A stretch of 64,000 bases of DNA from Salticus scenicus (taxonomy: Eukaryota > Arthropoda > Arachnida > Araneae > Salticidae). The number at the start of each line of letters is the position of its first letter. Position 1 is the first letter of the stretch. Below the pieces are notes generated by a model that did not search any database, was not told the DNA's origin, and saw nothing but the letters and a program-made list of their open reading frames with translations. The translations under genes and the position numbers were made by a program. Location: NCBI GenBank assembly GCA_963930645.1, contig OZ005652.1, positions 323,234,738 to 323,298,737 on the forward strand, read 5' to 3'. Shown here in pieces: positions 12,733 through 24,440 of the stretch.

Positions 12733-12988
12733 TAGATCACAAGTCGGATCGTACACTCCGCAGCAAAAGTATCTGAGCACTAGTGAACAATCCCTGTCTT
12801 AAAAAAGTACACTTAATACTGCTTTGTTAAATAAATCCTTGTTGAGTCATGTTCTTAGTCTGTCTAAGCACATGATTCGACAAGGATTTATTTAACAAAG
12901 CAGTACTAAGTGTATTTGTTTAAGACGAGGATTATTGCGAGTGCTCGGATACTTTTGCTGCGGAGAGTACGATCCGATTTGTGATCTA
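12733..12988. repeat. 256 bp near-perfect hairpin / foldback
   Basis: The left arm (12733-12851) and right arm (12871-12988) are about 118 bp each and nearly fully complementary. Shared blocks include tagatcacaa, 'cgcagcaaaagtat', 'aacaaagcagta' and 'aaggatttatttaac'. The 19 bp between the arms itself pairs (cttag/ctaag), so transcription from either strand would give one long double-stranded hairpin. It is less AT-rich than its surroundings. It could be a foldback transposon, a MITE or a hairpin-RNA locus. A 76-codon frame (12572-12802 plus) overlaps the left arm but looks incidental. Confidence 0.85.
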
Positions 12989-13424
12989 CTAAGATTTGTA
13001 TGAATTAGAAAACAGACGCACCTAAAGCAACTTCGAATATTTTTTAGATTAAGTCATTTTCAACATTGAATATTAAGAATATCGTAATTTTCAAATCTAG
13101 TATATTTTAATTTAAATTAATTTATTTTTTAACATATATTCAATGTGATTAAAAGTTCTTACATTTAACTCGCGTAAAATAAATTAACAAATTTCACACT
13201 TTTGATTTTATCTGAGGTCTCACTATGTGATTATTATTTCTTACTATTTACACAATAAAATTACATAAATAAACATTTTCTAGCACATCTCAGTTTCCAA
13301 ACATAAAGAAAGCTCAAAAATTAGAATTTTTTTAACAAATTTAAGCATTCGTTTCGACTTTTTTTGAAGTTTTGATTGAAAAGGCAATTTTTTTTTTTTT
13401 TTTTGTGCAACTCGCTTCCATCTT

Positions 13425-15025
13425 GTAATGGGATCCAGGTATATCTCTGACAAGGCTCCATCAGTAATCTGCGAGTATAGTAGGCTCCCACTTTCCTTGG
13501 TAACGCTTTCCGAATGCAGCGACACCTTGATGAATACGTTTCCCATATTCATCGCTTTCTGAACCCATATTTTCGGGGGAAAACTCAAATGTGAATGGAG
13601 AAAATGCAATTTTAATAATATATTGCATCCAATTTTATTGTATCATTCCAACATCGCATTTATGTTTTCGCGTTAGTCAACTGATTTATTGTTACCAAGG
13701 AAATTTTTTGTTACGTCAATGAAAGCGTTCCATGCTTGTTTTTCAATATGGTTAAGGTTTAAAAGGGTTATGGGTTATGGCTAAAAGACAAATCTCCAAT
13801 CAACTTTATAATATCCGGACCCACACTCTTTAAGTTTTGCTTCACTAAGCTTGGGAAACTTTTGCTTGAGGAATTGAAATGCGGAACCATCTTTACTTAA
13901 GCATTTCACAAAAGCTTTTATGAGCCCCAATTTGGTGTGTAAATGCGGCAAAACAATTTTATTTGACTCGACCAAAGATTCAAATTTTATGTTCTTTTGT
14001 CTCGGTACATGAGATTGACGTAGTGGCCAATTTTCTTTTATAAAATGTTGTGATCTCGCTCGGCTATCCCACTCTCAAAGAAAACAGTAATATTTTGCAT
14101 AGCCGGACTGCAAGCCAGTTAACAAATAAATCACTTTAAGATCTACACGAATCAGCCATTTATGTTCTTCGTATTTTATTTTTTCTAATACAAGTTTCAT
14201 AACGTCATACGTTTCTTTTAGATTAGCTGTATATTCAAGCGGTAAAGATGGTAACTTATTTCCATTGTGCTGTAAGACAGCTTTTAAGCTCGTTTTCAAT
14301 GAATCAGTAAATAAGCGCCGTTCTATGGCAACATGATCATGACAAAGTTGCGACATTAATCCATTCCATCAATGCAGAAAATTAGACCATCTTCTTTGGA
14401 AAAGTATGGAACAAGTGAACTATGTCTCTTTCGATAAAAAGTTACCTTCACATCTCACTCGCACAGATTCCATTGTTTTAATCTTTAAGTCATTAGTTCT
14501 GATTTATCAATAGACAAATTCAAATCTCTTATCAGGTCTTTGATTCTGGTTTGATTCACAAAAGGTGGTTTCGGTGCATCTTCATGTATAAATTCCGGAT
14601 CATTTTCACTGTTTACTGAACTAAAGTTACTTTCTGTTGTCATTAAACATCGAACTGGGACCTCCGGAACTGGTAAATCATCGGAATATGGCTGAGGTTT
14701 TATTACTGATGACACATCGGCATACTTTATATTTTGTTTAGATTTTTCGGAAAACCCCTTTAATTGCGTTAGATAGAAATAACAATCCACTTCATGATTC
14801 GTTGGTTCAGTCCATATCATTGGTGTACAAATGGACTTTATTTAACTCTTCCAGTGTACAACCATTGAGATTCTTATAACATATTAAACAGCACACTTTA
14901 GGAACCCAGGGTTTATCTTGATTTTTTACGTCACGGTTAAAATAAGCAAGATAACATTGTTTAATTAAGTCAGAAAGTGGCTTTTTTTTTTCGATTTTGA
15001 CGTAAACTCGCCACTTATATAGCAA
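13425..15025 (-). pseudogene. Decayed copy A of a multi-copy arthropod gene family (uncharacterised)
   Basis: Read on the minus strand in several frames, this keeps the order of a protein family I recall as repeated many times in arthropod genomes. The N-terminal part has NRDVKNQDKPWVPKVC with nearby cysteines. Next come MIWTEPTNHEVDCYF, SSVIKPQPYSDDLPVP and TRIKDLIRDLNLSIDKSEL. The middle has AVLQHNGNKLPSLPLEY and LTGLQSGYAKYYCF, then LPHLHTKLGLIKAFVK. The C-terminal part has MHFLHSHLSFPP and KRYQGKWEPTILADY. At least four frameshifts, in-frame stops and a gap after about 13780 show it is dead. The function of the family is unknown to me; its copy number suggests it is carried by, or amplified with, mobile DNA. 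A second copy lies at 30485-32160 on the same strand. Confidence 0.72.
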
Positions 15026-15171
15026 AATAAATCAGGACTATTGACACAGACGCGTGATATTTTAAATATTAGAAATTAAACTAACCCATGAACTACGCTT
15101 TGTTTCAATTAAACTTTTATTTTAGAAGTAAATGCATTTTTAACGCCAAACGGACACCAGAAAACTAAAAG

Positions 15172-15201
15172 TCTTTTTTTTTTTTTTTTTTTTTTTTTTT
15201 T
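15172..15201. repeat. Poly(T) tract
   Basis: A T run of about 28-30 bases just upstream (minus-strand sense) of the decayed gene-family copy. No functional meaning can be assigned. Confidence 0.8.
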
Positions 15202-15728
15202 CGTTTCTAAATGTGATATGCAACTGAAATGCCTATAGCTATTCATTATTAGACTACCTCATTATGAAACGTTATAAACCGATTCAGATAATTTTTTAGT
15301 GTTAAGTAGTGTTAAGCGGTTTAATTTAGAAATTGAAAAAAAGTATGTAACTATAAAAGTGAAAAGGATCGCTAAAATTTATGAACTGTGGTGCAAGTTT
15401 TACGATATTTAGCATCGTAGGTCAACTATTACTACAGTGACGGAACAATGGCAATGTTTTTGTGTGGCAAAGATTACTCATAAAAAAGCCACGTGACACT
15501 AGGCAGTACATTAAGCCAAACTGGGCTACATTGAAATTTTCTCACTATGCGTTCTCTTACGCAGATGATATCTATCCTTATATTTCAAAGTTCTTTTTAA
15601 AATTTATATTTCCCTTTCAAAATTAGATTGTTTTGAATATAAAACATATTTTATCGCAAGCAGTGGTTGTTAGACGCTCTGTGAAATGCTGTAACAAAGT
15701 TTTGTCAAAGAATTGTACATTTACAAAG

Positions 15729-15730
15729 TA

Positions 15731-15772
<42 letters not shown>
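15729..15772. repeat. Long poly(T) tract
   Basis: At more than 40 bases this is the longest homopolymer in the window. Its exact length in a draft assembly is doubtful. Confidence 0.8.
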
Positions 15773-15773
<1 letters not shown>

Positions 15774-15779
15774 TACTTT

Positions 15780-18275
15780 TTAAGTAATTATTTATGTAAA
15801 ATGCTTATAATTGTTATACTTAGTTCTTTAAATTAATAAATAACAATTCCATAAATTATCTGAATAATAAAAAAAATGTAATAGTGTTTTATAATAATTT
15901 ATTTGAATTATTCTTATCTCTGGATGATTGTACTAAACGGAAAAAAAGAGCTGAAAGGCTGAAAATACACAAGTTTTTCCTGCTATATATTTTAATAATA
16001 AAATAAAAGTAATAGTAACGATGATGATGATAATAACAATTAAACATTCAAAACAAATAATTGACAATAGCGCGTTAATTGTCAAAAATGTTGACTTACA
16101 AATGTTGGCCTACACTCAGCTGACTCATTTTTTTCATAGTTTCTTATATTCTCGTAATAATACAAAGCTCCGTCCAAAGATATAGTAATTTATATAGATC
16201 TACCATCCCCATGTTATCGTGAAAAAAATTTGACGCCGAAAAATGTTTTGGCGTCAGTCATTGGGGAGTATAAAAATCGGAAATAATAATAGAATAGAAT
16301 GTTAATGAGTTTTGAAAATGCCAAAATATTGCGCAGATTTAAGTGTTCTAATAAATATACGAAAGGAAATGGGATAAGTTTCCATAAGTAAATTATATTT
16401 AACTAATTTATGAAAAATGTATTTTTTATAATCATTCGCTTTGTTATAATTATGAAATAATTATTCTCTTCATATTTAATGAAATACTTTTTATTTTAAA
16501 TATTTCTTAAGATTTTATATTAGTAAGTGTTGTGAAATTTCAAAATTCTTTTAAATGTAGTTAGTAGCGGCGGAGGTAAAGCCCCTTAGTTTAAATCTAT
16601 GATTAGTATGTTGTGGTCACCTCAGGACTTTCTTTTATATATAATCCTATACAAATTTACACAATACAAATTATTTATTAAATTATTATTTATTAAAATT
16701 ATTTTCCATGATGAACGCAGTCGATTTTTATCTCAAAGTAGTACAATAATAAATGCCTAAAGAAAGCCAGTTTTGTGCAGACATGAGCATACTATAGAAT
16801 AGTAAAGACAGGAAAGAAAAATGGGTATTTGGCGAACTGTATCTGGAGTTTTTCCTTCACTTTTAGTACATAAATTATTCATAAATTTTATTTGCTAAAT
16901 TATCCGTGTGTATTCCCGTGTGTATTCCCGTGTATATTCAATTGGGGAAAGACATCCATAAGAGAGTAAAATGATCGTCTTTTTCGAATAAAAAGGAATC
17001 ACTTTTTCACCCTCGATGATCAATCTATGTCTTATTACTATATCTATGACTCCATCCTCTGTAATAATAAGTGTATGGTTGAAACATATCTGGGATAATT
17101 TTAAACAAAATAATCGATTTTTTTTAGAGAACAAAAGTTTAAAATATTGCTTTTAGGGCACAAAAATAGCTTTCTTTCGTCATTTAATTTTATACTTTTC
17201 TGGAATTAAAATCACTCACCGTGAAAAATAATTTTATTGAATAATAATTTTGTAAATAAGGTGTTACAAAAATGTAAAAGGAAGTTTTATGTTGGTCACA
17301 ACGTACTATTTATCTACGAAATGAAAATCGGATAAGATCATGATAAATCAATAGACCAATAATTTAAAATGTTTCAATTAGCGATTTCTATACATGTAAC
17401 TAATAATCTGAGTGGAAATTTGAAACTGGTACGAAAAACTGCGGAGATTTAAAAAAATAAATAAATTAAAAATAAATTAAAAAAAAGCAATTTTAGTCTT
17501 CTTAAAGAGTTAAACTTTAAAAAAAAAACACGTTATATTAAGAACAAATAAATACATATTTTACAAGATTTCTTAATTAAATAAATCAAACTAATATGTT
17601 TCGTATTTTTAAATCAACAAAGATCAACTTATTTTTTACATAAATATGTCTGTAATTAAACCAATATACAAAGCAACAAAATTATGCATGAAAATTGATT
17701 TCTGTAAAATTCCTCACATGCATGGTAAACATTTTTGAAATACATAATAACTTACCATAATAATAATCATATTTAAAATTCTCTTTAAATTGTTGCAAAA
17801 CGTTTTAAATATCAAGAAAAAAATATTTTTTAAATAGTTATTAAAATTCAATTGATTGTAGGATCTTTGAAAATCTGGCATACAAAAAACAGTAATTGTT
17901 TAATTAATTTTCGTTAAGGAATTGTTCAATTATCCATAATTAAAAATCTTTTGTAGATGCAACTTTCTAATTATCAAACACTTTACTAAACTATCTCAAC
18001 TAATTGAGTAACTAATATCAAAAGAAAATTCAAAGCTTTAATTAATGAACTAGTTTTTGAAGCTTACATTATATATGTAATTATGAGAAAAGTCTTAGAT
18101 TTTTATTGCAGATAAACAACTGTTATTTACAAAAGCAGAAAATACTATCTTCTTCCCACAGGTCATTTATTTGTGTTCCATTATGATTAAAGGGAGAATT
18201 CTTCAAAGAAACGAAAATTAAATTAAACGAATGCATTTTAAATCTGATGCTTAAAAAAATACTCAAAAAGAAGAA
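15780..18275. other. AT-rich DNA without genes
   Basis: No coding sequence is recognised. Two small structures are visible: a hairpin tgacgcc-gaaaa-atg-tttt-ggcgtca (16231-16256) and three tandem copies of a 12 bp unit cccgtgtgtatt (about 16904-16938), which creates the repetitive C-terminus of a spurious minus-strand frame. A poly(T) of about 27 bases closes the stretch at 18282-18308. Confidence 0.5.
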
Positions 18276-18276
18276 T

Positions 18277-18308
<32 letters not shown>

Positions 18309-18916
18309 GTATAATATGCTTCTGTGACATTTATACTGTTGTGTTACAAAGGAGTTTTTTAAAATTAATATAAACATTTTTTTTAAAAATATGTTATTGT
18401 TTTTAAATATTTAAATATGAAATATGAAATGTCTGTAATTTGCATACAATTAAATACGCTGAGTAATAAAACAAATTTTATGATGCAGCATAGTTTAAAT
18501 GCATATGAAACTGTGCTGTCTTTTTTTCGCTTAATATTTAAACTTACAATAAATTTGTAGACCTATTATTTTGAATTATTACTGCATTTTTTATTTAGTT
18601 TCGACAATTACAATAAAATCTGCGCAAATTTTTATTTAGATGTGTTGCTAAATTTACTATTATTTCATTTTGTTTTCAATTCATACTTTTTATTTTTTGA
18701 AAAAAAAAAGGGGGGGGGGGCTTTGAAAAAGAAATAAAACTAACATGTAATATTTAAAATATGTTAAAAATATTAGATATATTTTTAAAGACACCTGTTC
18801 AGTTTTTCTTTTCCAAATTTTCAGAATTCTTTTTCTTTTTAAAGAATGTACATCTTAAATATTTGTTTTAACATTAAATTAACAATATAAGAGTGATAAG
18901 AATGGGATGGTATAAC

Positions 18917-19330
18917 TGTGTGTAGGTGTTTGGAAATGCTGAGGTGAGGAGTCCTTTGGATTAACTAATAATCCTTTATTAAGTGGAAAGATACAGTCTT
19001 AGCCGGAAATATAGGCAACCTGACCGGAGATTCGCTCTAGTCCAGGAAAGCATTACACGTCGTCGGCCGCGGGCAGACCCCACAGGATCGTGGTTTTATT
19101 TAGCAAGCGTTACATGGCATAAAGCTCTCCAGATTTTTGGGTTTTTGCTTTTTGATCGCCAGATCTTGATTCTAATTGGCTAATAATCTCTTAATTGTCC
19201 TTTTAGCTTAGGCTCAAGATATCAATAATTAATTAATATGCAAGACTCAAGCGCAGATACTTGCAAAGAGCACTTGATTAAGCTAATTTTTCTCTTAGAG
19301 TTGTAAAATATTTCGACTCTGGCGCTGTGA
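18917..19330 (+). mobile_element. Possible LTR fragment or GC-rich repeat
   Basis: This island is clearly richer in G and C than its flanks and starts tgtgtgtaggtg. At its right edge 'tttcgactc' is followed by tggcgctgtg (19320-19329), which resembles a TGGCGC-type primer-binding site just downstream of an LTR. No second LTR and no gag or pol sequence is present, and the TG...CA rule is not met cleanly. I offer it as a solo or truncated LTR at low confidence. A 66-codon plus frame (18983-19183) crosses it and has no recognised identity. Confidence 0.25.
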
Positions 19331-19442
19331 AGTCTTCTGCCATGAAAGAAAACTTAAAGGAATAATTACAAATTATCAGCTATTTATAATTTTTTTAAAT
19401 AGATTTTTAATTATATAACTTTTTTATCCATTTCATTTATAG

Positions 19443-19447
<5 letters not shown>

Positions 19448-19477
<30 letters not shown>
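19448..19477. repeat. (AT)n microsatellite
   Basis: About 15 AT units, one of roughly ten long (AT)n arrays in the window. Confidence 0.85.
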
Positions 19478-19478
<1 letters not shown>

Positions 19479-19740
19479 AACACAGGCAGCCGTTATTTCA
19501 CTGCATGTACTTTTAAGTATTGATGTTGCATGTTGTACTCCACGTATTACCAGTTAAAAGAAGAGAACATGTCCAAAATCAGGATTTTTCTGGAAAAAGA
19601 GAAAATCATTTTAATTTCCAGCGCATTTATTTGCAAAAGGTAAAACTTGCACAGAAGTATTATTGACTTATTGGGACTATATTACAATGTCGTTCTGATC
19701 AGTATAAATTGATACATGCGTTTTATCATCATATATCATA

Positions 19741-19936
19741 GCTGCCAAAATCCTAATATATATTCCGTAGTATTGTTAGTACCCGCCTTATTTTCGACAC
19801 TAGTCTTTTTGTAATGTATTTTTCTCCTTATTTAATCGCAAGTATATTTGGAGAGAATTACTTTAAAAATAAAGTGGTGTAGAAAAAGAGACGGGTACAA
19901 ACATTATAACGGAATGTTAATTAGGATGTTTGCCAC
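19741..19936. mobile_element. Palindromic MITE, copy B
   Basis: The ends gctgccaaaatcctaat (19741-19757) and the complement-like attaggatgtttgccac (19920-19936) are flanked by TA (19739-19740 and 19937-19938). It is 196 bp and non-coding. It shares the 'tattccgtagtattgttagt' and 'acccgcc' blocks with copy C at 49731-49919. The TIRs differ at a few positions, so this copy is older than A or C. Confidence 0.78.
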
Positions 19937-19939
19937 TAT

Positions 19940-21085
19940 GTCATACATGTGTGATTAATATTTTTCATTCTTCAAACTTACAGCAGTAAGATTATAAAAA
20001 TATGTTATAAAATAACTAAAAAGCTCGTAAAAGACTTGTAATTACGCACACACATATGTATGTGTGTGCATAAGGCTATAAAGTAATACTTCAAAAAATA
20101 GTAATAATAATAGTAATGAACAGGACTATTCTTCAAGTTACTATTCTTCAGCTCCGTACTCAATGGTGAAGGTCGGCCTTTCTACTATCTATTTGGAGAA
20201 TCGCTTATGTTCTTCTAGAAAATATTGGATGATTTTTTGAACAATTTGAATTTTTAATATTATTTATTAACAGCTTAGAATTGTAACATGGGTTCGTTGG
20301 AATTTAAAGAACACTGTATGGCTTTTGTAGGCAGATTTCTGATGCCTGTTTTTATGTTAAACAAGTGGTTTATGTTCTCTTCATTTACCTGACATCTGTT
20401 TCAACGCAAAACGAATTAAATAAAAATAACAATAAAAGCCCAACATTCGATTTTTGTTGGTTGTTCCTTTCTTCAAATTGGAGACTGAATTCCATTAACA
20501 TTCCTTTAGTAAACTTTTTATGTAATTCTATATTTGATTTCTTTATTGTATTCAAACCATAATCGTATTTCACTCCCTCTCCCTGACTTTCTGTTTTGGA
20601 TTGTATAATTTTAAATTCCTTGTATGTTAGCTAGAGAATCCTTTCATAACAAGTAACTGAGAATAAACGGTGCAGTATCACTTATTAATAACTTAAGTTT
20701 CAAATACTAGCTGGGTGTCTGTGTTTAGTTAAAGTTAAAATATCACATTAAGTACACGTGAAATTAAATATTTATTTCTTGAATAGGTTAATTAGGTTTT
20801 TAACTATTTTTGCTAATTTTTTTTCAGTCGTTAAACTGTTGCCGTGGCTTCTTTATCAAGAATATATAGATTATCAATCGAGGGCACATTTTTACACCGC
20901 ACAAATAATTTTTTCAACAGTGGGGAGGTCGGAGGCGCATCTCGATTTTGGCAATCATAAAGAACAAAAGAAATTAAAAATATCACTTTAAAGTGCACAT
21001 AAACAACCTAATACATTTTAAAATTAAATAATTCTTTTAACATTCTTTTACACCATTAGGATTTTATAAAAAGTCAGTATATATA
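19940..21085. other. AT-rich DNA, no recognised gene
   Basis: Frames of 62-77 codons occur at 20365-20562 (plus), 20385-20573 (minus) and 20758-20991 (plus). The first two overlap on opposite strands. None has a motif I know. Confidence 0.45.
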
Positions 21086-21087
21086 TA

Positions 21088-21638
21088 ACAGGTGCGGCAG
21101 TGAAACGGGCGATTTTGAAACCTCCACCAGCATTACAAATTTATTCACAGAAATAAAATAATTAAAACATGAATTTACAATGCTTGCAATTTGTAAGGAA
21201 TGTTTTTGAATAACTTGCACATCTTACACAGACAAGTCACGACACAAAATGTCCATCACTTGAAAATGACATCAAGTACGTGTGCACACGCATTTCGCAC
21301 TTCCACCCATCTTTCTCGTCATATTACCCGTTTCCTCAAAGTTCTGTGCCCAGAATTTGATAGCATGCGCCGACGGAACTGGGGCATGACGTGGAAGATT
21401 ATAATGAGCACGAAATACACGCTGCGCGGTCCACGTGTAGCTGTCGCTGTTTTTGTAAAACGCCTTCACAGCAAAAGCGCGTTGTTCACCGGTCCACGAC
21501 GCCAACTCAACTGAACACCGATATCAGGGTCAATGGCAAAGGTTTGTTGTCCAGCTGGCACCACTCTCGTTATCTGATTCCTAACGCAACTTACTATTTC
21601 CAGCGTTTCAAAATCGCCCGTTTCACTGCCGCAGCTGT
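21088..21638 (-). mobile_element. Internally deleted mariner-type element with 34 bp TIRs
   Basis: The ends are inverted repeats of about 34 bp with one mismatch, starting acaggtgcggcagtg at 21088-21121 and matched at 21605-21638, each bordered by TA. On the minus strand a 77-codon frame (21505-21272) begins MASWTGEQRAFAVKAFYK and continues with YNLPRHAPVPSAHAI and FEETGNM. This is the N-terminal helix-turn-helix region of a transposase type that I know from many insects and arachnids (the DUF4817-like start). The catalytic part is missing: after about 70 residues the sequence jumps to the 3' end. The element is therefore non-autonomous, 551 bp against the roughly 1.3 kb usual for the family. 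Confidence 0.85.
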
Positions 21639-21651
21639 TATATATATATAT

Positions 21652-22413
21652 ACAGGGTGTCCAAAAAGATCTCATACAGTATTTTGAACGTGGTCTTATT
21701 AAAAACTATTAATTCTAGGCTATCAAAAGTTTTTTTACATTGTTTTACAATGTGTATTTAAAGAATATATGTAATAGAATAAATTGTAATATTTTTCACT
21801 TTGTTTCAGAAACCATGAAAGAATATAGAAAGGTAATCGTGAAAAAAATATTTAGAAGGACAGAAAACGAGCAAAATCTTCAGAGACCTGTAAAACTTAG
21901 GTGTCAAACGTGATTTTGTTTATAGGACGATACGAAGGTATAATGAAACTTCATCTGTGCAGGTCGGGTATAGATCCGGCAGACCTCGCACTGCACGGAC
22001 TGAAAAACTCTTCAAAGCAGTAAGAGAGAACATCCGGAGAAATGGACAGACCTCTCTTAGAAAGTTATCACGAGGTTGCAAGATTTTAAAATCATCTGTC
22101 CACAATCTTCTAAAAAATTATCTAAGATATAAAGCTTACAAAAAAAACAAGAATACGTGGAATTTCAAAGGCCTCAAAAGCAAACAGGTATGAAAGAGTT
22201 AACATTTTGCTCTCTTGGCACGCAGGTGAAGAATTCATCTTCTCCCATGAGAAACTTTTCGTTCTACAACAATCCCACAAACCCCATAATGATATGCAGA
22301 AATGTATCAGAAGTACGTTTTAGAGAAAGCTTTATTACCAAATCTTCAAAACATGTATGGAGACGATTATTATTGCTTCCAGCAAGACGGTGCGCCATCC
22401 CACACAGCTAATA
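21652..22413 (+). pseudogene. Tc1/mariner transposase remnant, truncated
   Basis: It starts with acagggtgtccaaaaagat, a typical mariner-like terminal sequence, directly next to the element on its left. Coding traces in several frames follow in the family order: RYNETSSVQVGYRSGRPRTA, then a helix-turn-helix segment with LRKLSRG and KSSVHNLLKN, then EEFIFSHEKLFVLQQS (around 22228-22275), and finally CFQQDGAPSHTANK (around 22370-22412). In the first catalytic motif the expected Asp (SDEK) reads His (SHEK). The second motif (QQDGA) keeps its Asp. The part between the motifs is shortened, and the element ends right after the second motif where the LINE begins. It is dead by mutation and truncation. 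Confidence 0.8.
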
Positions 22414-22429
22414 AGGTGCACAGCTAATA

Positions 22430-23325
22430 AGGGCATTGAACATTTGGAAAGAAAGCTGCAGAGAAATGGGACTTAATGTGAATGAAACATCAACTTTTAC
22501 TCTGACATTCACAGATGACCAGGTCATAATTGCAAAGAATAAAAATAAATTATAAAAAATGACGATAAAAATTAAAGAAGAATATGAAAAATGGGAATTA
22601 TACATGAACGGTAGTAAGACGAAATACCTATGCACAGGAGAAAATGAGACTGACTTAAAACTATCTTATAACATGAAAATAGAAAGCTGGGAACATTATA
22701 GGTATCTTGGAGTAGATATTAATAGAGAAGGCAAAGACTCACAATAAATCAAACATATAATTTGTCGAAGAAGAAAGGCTATAAAGCTGCTAAATTCTAT
22801 TTGGTGGAGTGAGGAGATTTCTAGGAAGAGGAAGTATATTATTTTATTGTTAAGAGCATATTACTATACGGAGCAGAGGGATGGAGAATTATGGAGACAG
22901 AGAAAAAGAAACTAGCGACAGTGGAAATGGATGCCCTAAGAGGATCATGCAGGATATCAAGGACAGAAAGGATACTAAATGAAATAATTAAAGAAATTAT
23001 GGAAATAAAGAAAACCGTTTTATATAATCTTCAAAGAAAAGCAATTAATCTGGTATGGTCATATTAAAAGAATGAGCGAGGAAAGGTTCCCTATAATAAC
23101 TTTTAACTATAAAACAAATCAAAAATGGAAGCGAGGAAGACCAAGCAAGAGCTGGATGGATGATATTAAAAAAGCGATGAAAAATAAGAGTCTGGAGGAG
23201 GAGTGGACACTGGACCGAAAGCTCTGGGGCAGACTTCTTGTGGATTCTATCGGAAGGCGACACTTGACGCCACGCCATGAACCGAGTTTATATGCAACCT
23301 TAAAAAAATTCCCTTTTCTCAAATG
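22430..23325 (+). pseudogene. 5'-truncated non-LTR retrotransposon (reverse transcriptase C-terminal half)
   Basis: Translation in shifting frames gives FTLTFTDDQVIIAKNK, where FTDD is the RT catalytic box with both Asp residues. It continues with EEYEKWELYMNGSKTKYLC, HYRYLGVDINREGK, KAIKLLNSIWW, LIWYGHIKRMSEERFP and KRGRPSKSWMDDIKKAM. This is the RT palm and thumb plus the GHxxRM / GRPxxxWxDD tail of an endonuclease-RT LINE; I would place it near the RTE or related clades but cannot prove that. Stops at about 22553 and 22745 and a frameshift near 22850 disable it. It begins immediately after the truncated Tc1/mariner, at a 13 bp direct repeat. Confidence 0.8.
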
Positions 23326-23329
23326 AAAA

Positions 23330-23408
23330 AAATACCATTTTTTCCTCAATATTTTTTTCTGTGTATATTAACTCTTAAATTACTTTTGGAATACATGTAT
23401 ATAGATAT

Positions 23409-23454
<46 letters not shown>

Positions 23455-24285
23455 AAAAAAATAAAGAGAAATTTTTTGTTTTTACAAATTTTATAATTTT
23501 ATCATAAAAATCCCTTTTAAAGTTCTATATGTAATTTTGTAATTTATTGAACACTTTTACATAACATCGCTAATTTAAAGAGTACAGATGATTATGCTTT
23601 CTTTTCATTCTATCATGTTTTAATAAAAGTTTAATAAAGTTTAAATGTTATTTGTAAACACTTCATGACTAATGGGAATTAATCATTAGAGGTAGGATAT
23701 TGCATTTTTTAGTTTCTTAAAAAAATAATTTTTTTTCTTTTATGTAATTTAGTTAGGCATTAAAATTAGAATTTCATATAACATGTAAAATGAAGGGTTT
23801 AAAAGAAAGGTTAAAATCAAATATCTTTCTTTTGAAAAGACAATTATACGGATTTTTCAAAAGCCGTACATCAATATTAATGAAGATTATTTAAAGGAGA
23901 CTTGTCGCTGGATAAATAAACACGGAAAAAAGTCTTCAACGTATAGACTTTCGAAATGATGAACACTTTTCCTGTGTTTATTAATAAACAATCTTGTTAG
24001 GGGACTTTTTATAAAAAAGAAAATTATTTTAAAGTAGCTTTAAAATTCTTATACGACCAGTACGTAAATTATACAATATAATATTTTTTTTTATTAAAAG
24101 AATTAATTAACGTTAATTCAATAAATATTATTAAATAAGTAAAAGAAAAGTAATACGATTTTTTTTTTCAATTTGAATATTGTATAAATGAAAACAAAAT
24201 TAGTGCGATAGTTTTCTTGCAATTGTTATTTGTTAAATTTTTATACAAAACAAGTCTTTCCGGTTCAATCAGAAGGATTGGTTAA
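23330..24285. other. AT-rich DNA with an (AT)n and an imperfect hairpin
   Basis: A long (AT)n lies at about 23410-23452. At 23912-23984, 'ataaataaacacggaaaa' pairs with 'ttttcctgtgtttattaat' across about 30 bases; the enclosed 'cgaaatgatgaac' resembles part of a PLE terminal region but is too short to assign. No gene is seen. Confidence 0.45.
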
Positions 24286-24289
24286 TTTC

Positions 24290-24440
24290 TTTTTAATTTT
24301 CAAACAGCCTCTATTTTTTAAACCAGACAACGAGTTGAGTTGATTAATAAATCTAGTTGAGGCTTTACTCTGGCTACTATGTACATACCGAGTTTCATGA
24401 ATATCAGTCCATAAGAGCTTTTTTTTTTTTTTTTGTGTGT
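24290..24440. repeat. Dispersed repeat R24, copy 1
   Basis: The block 'ctctattttttaaaccagac ... gttgattaataaatc ... ctatgtacataccgagtttc' recurs with small changes at 26040-26190 and 26200-26330. It is non-coding. Copies lie on both sides of the 1.27 kb element at 24703-25967. Confidence 0.6.

Noticed and set aside
13280..13609. 109-codon minus frame as a separate gene
   Set aside because: Only its start (MHFLHSHLSFPP) is family sequence; the remainder is out of frame relative to KRYQGKWEPTILADY and runs into a poly(K) from a T tract.
16231..16256. Rho-independent-type terminator hairpin
   Set aside because: The window is eukaryotic and there is no gene or operon upstream; the hairpin is kept only as a small structure.
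18123..18377. 84-codon minus frame with poly-lysine
   Set aside because: The lysines come from a T homopolymer; low complexity on both sides.
20365..20573. Opposite-strand pair of 62-65 codon frames
   Set aside because: Mutually overlapping, AT-rich and without motifs; I could not support either as coding.
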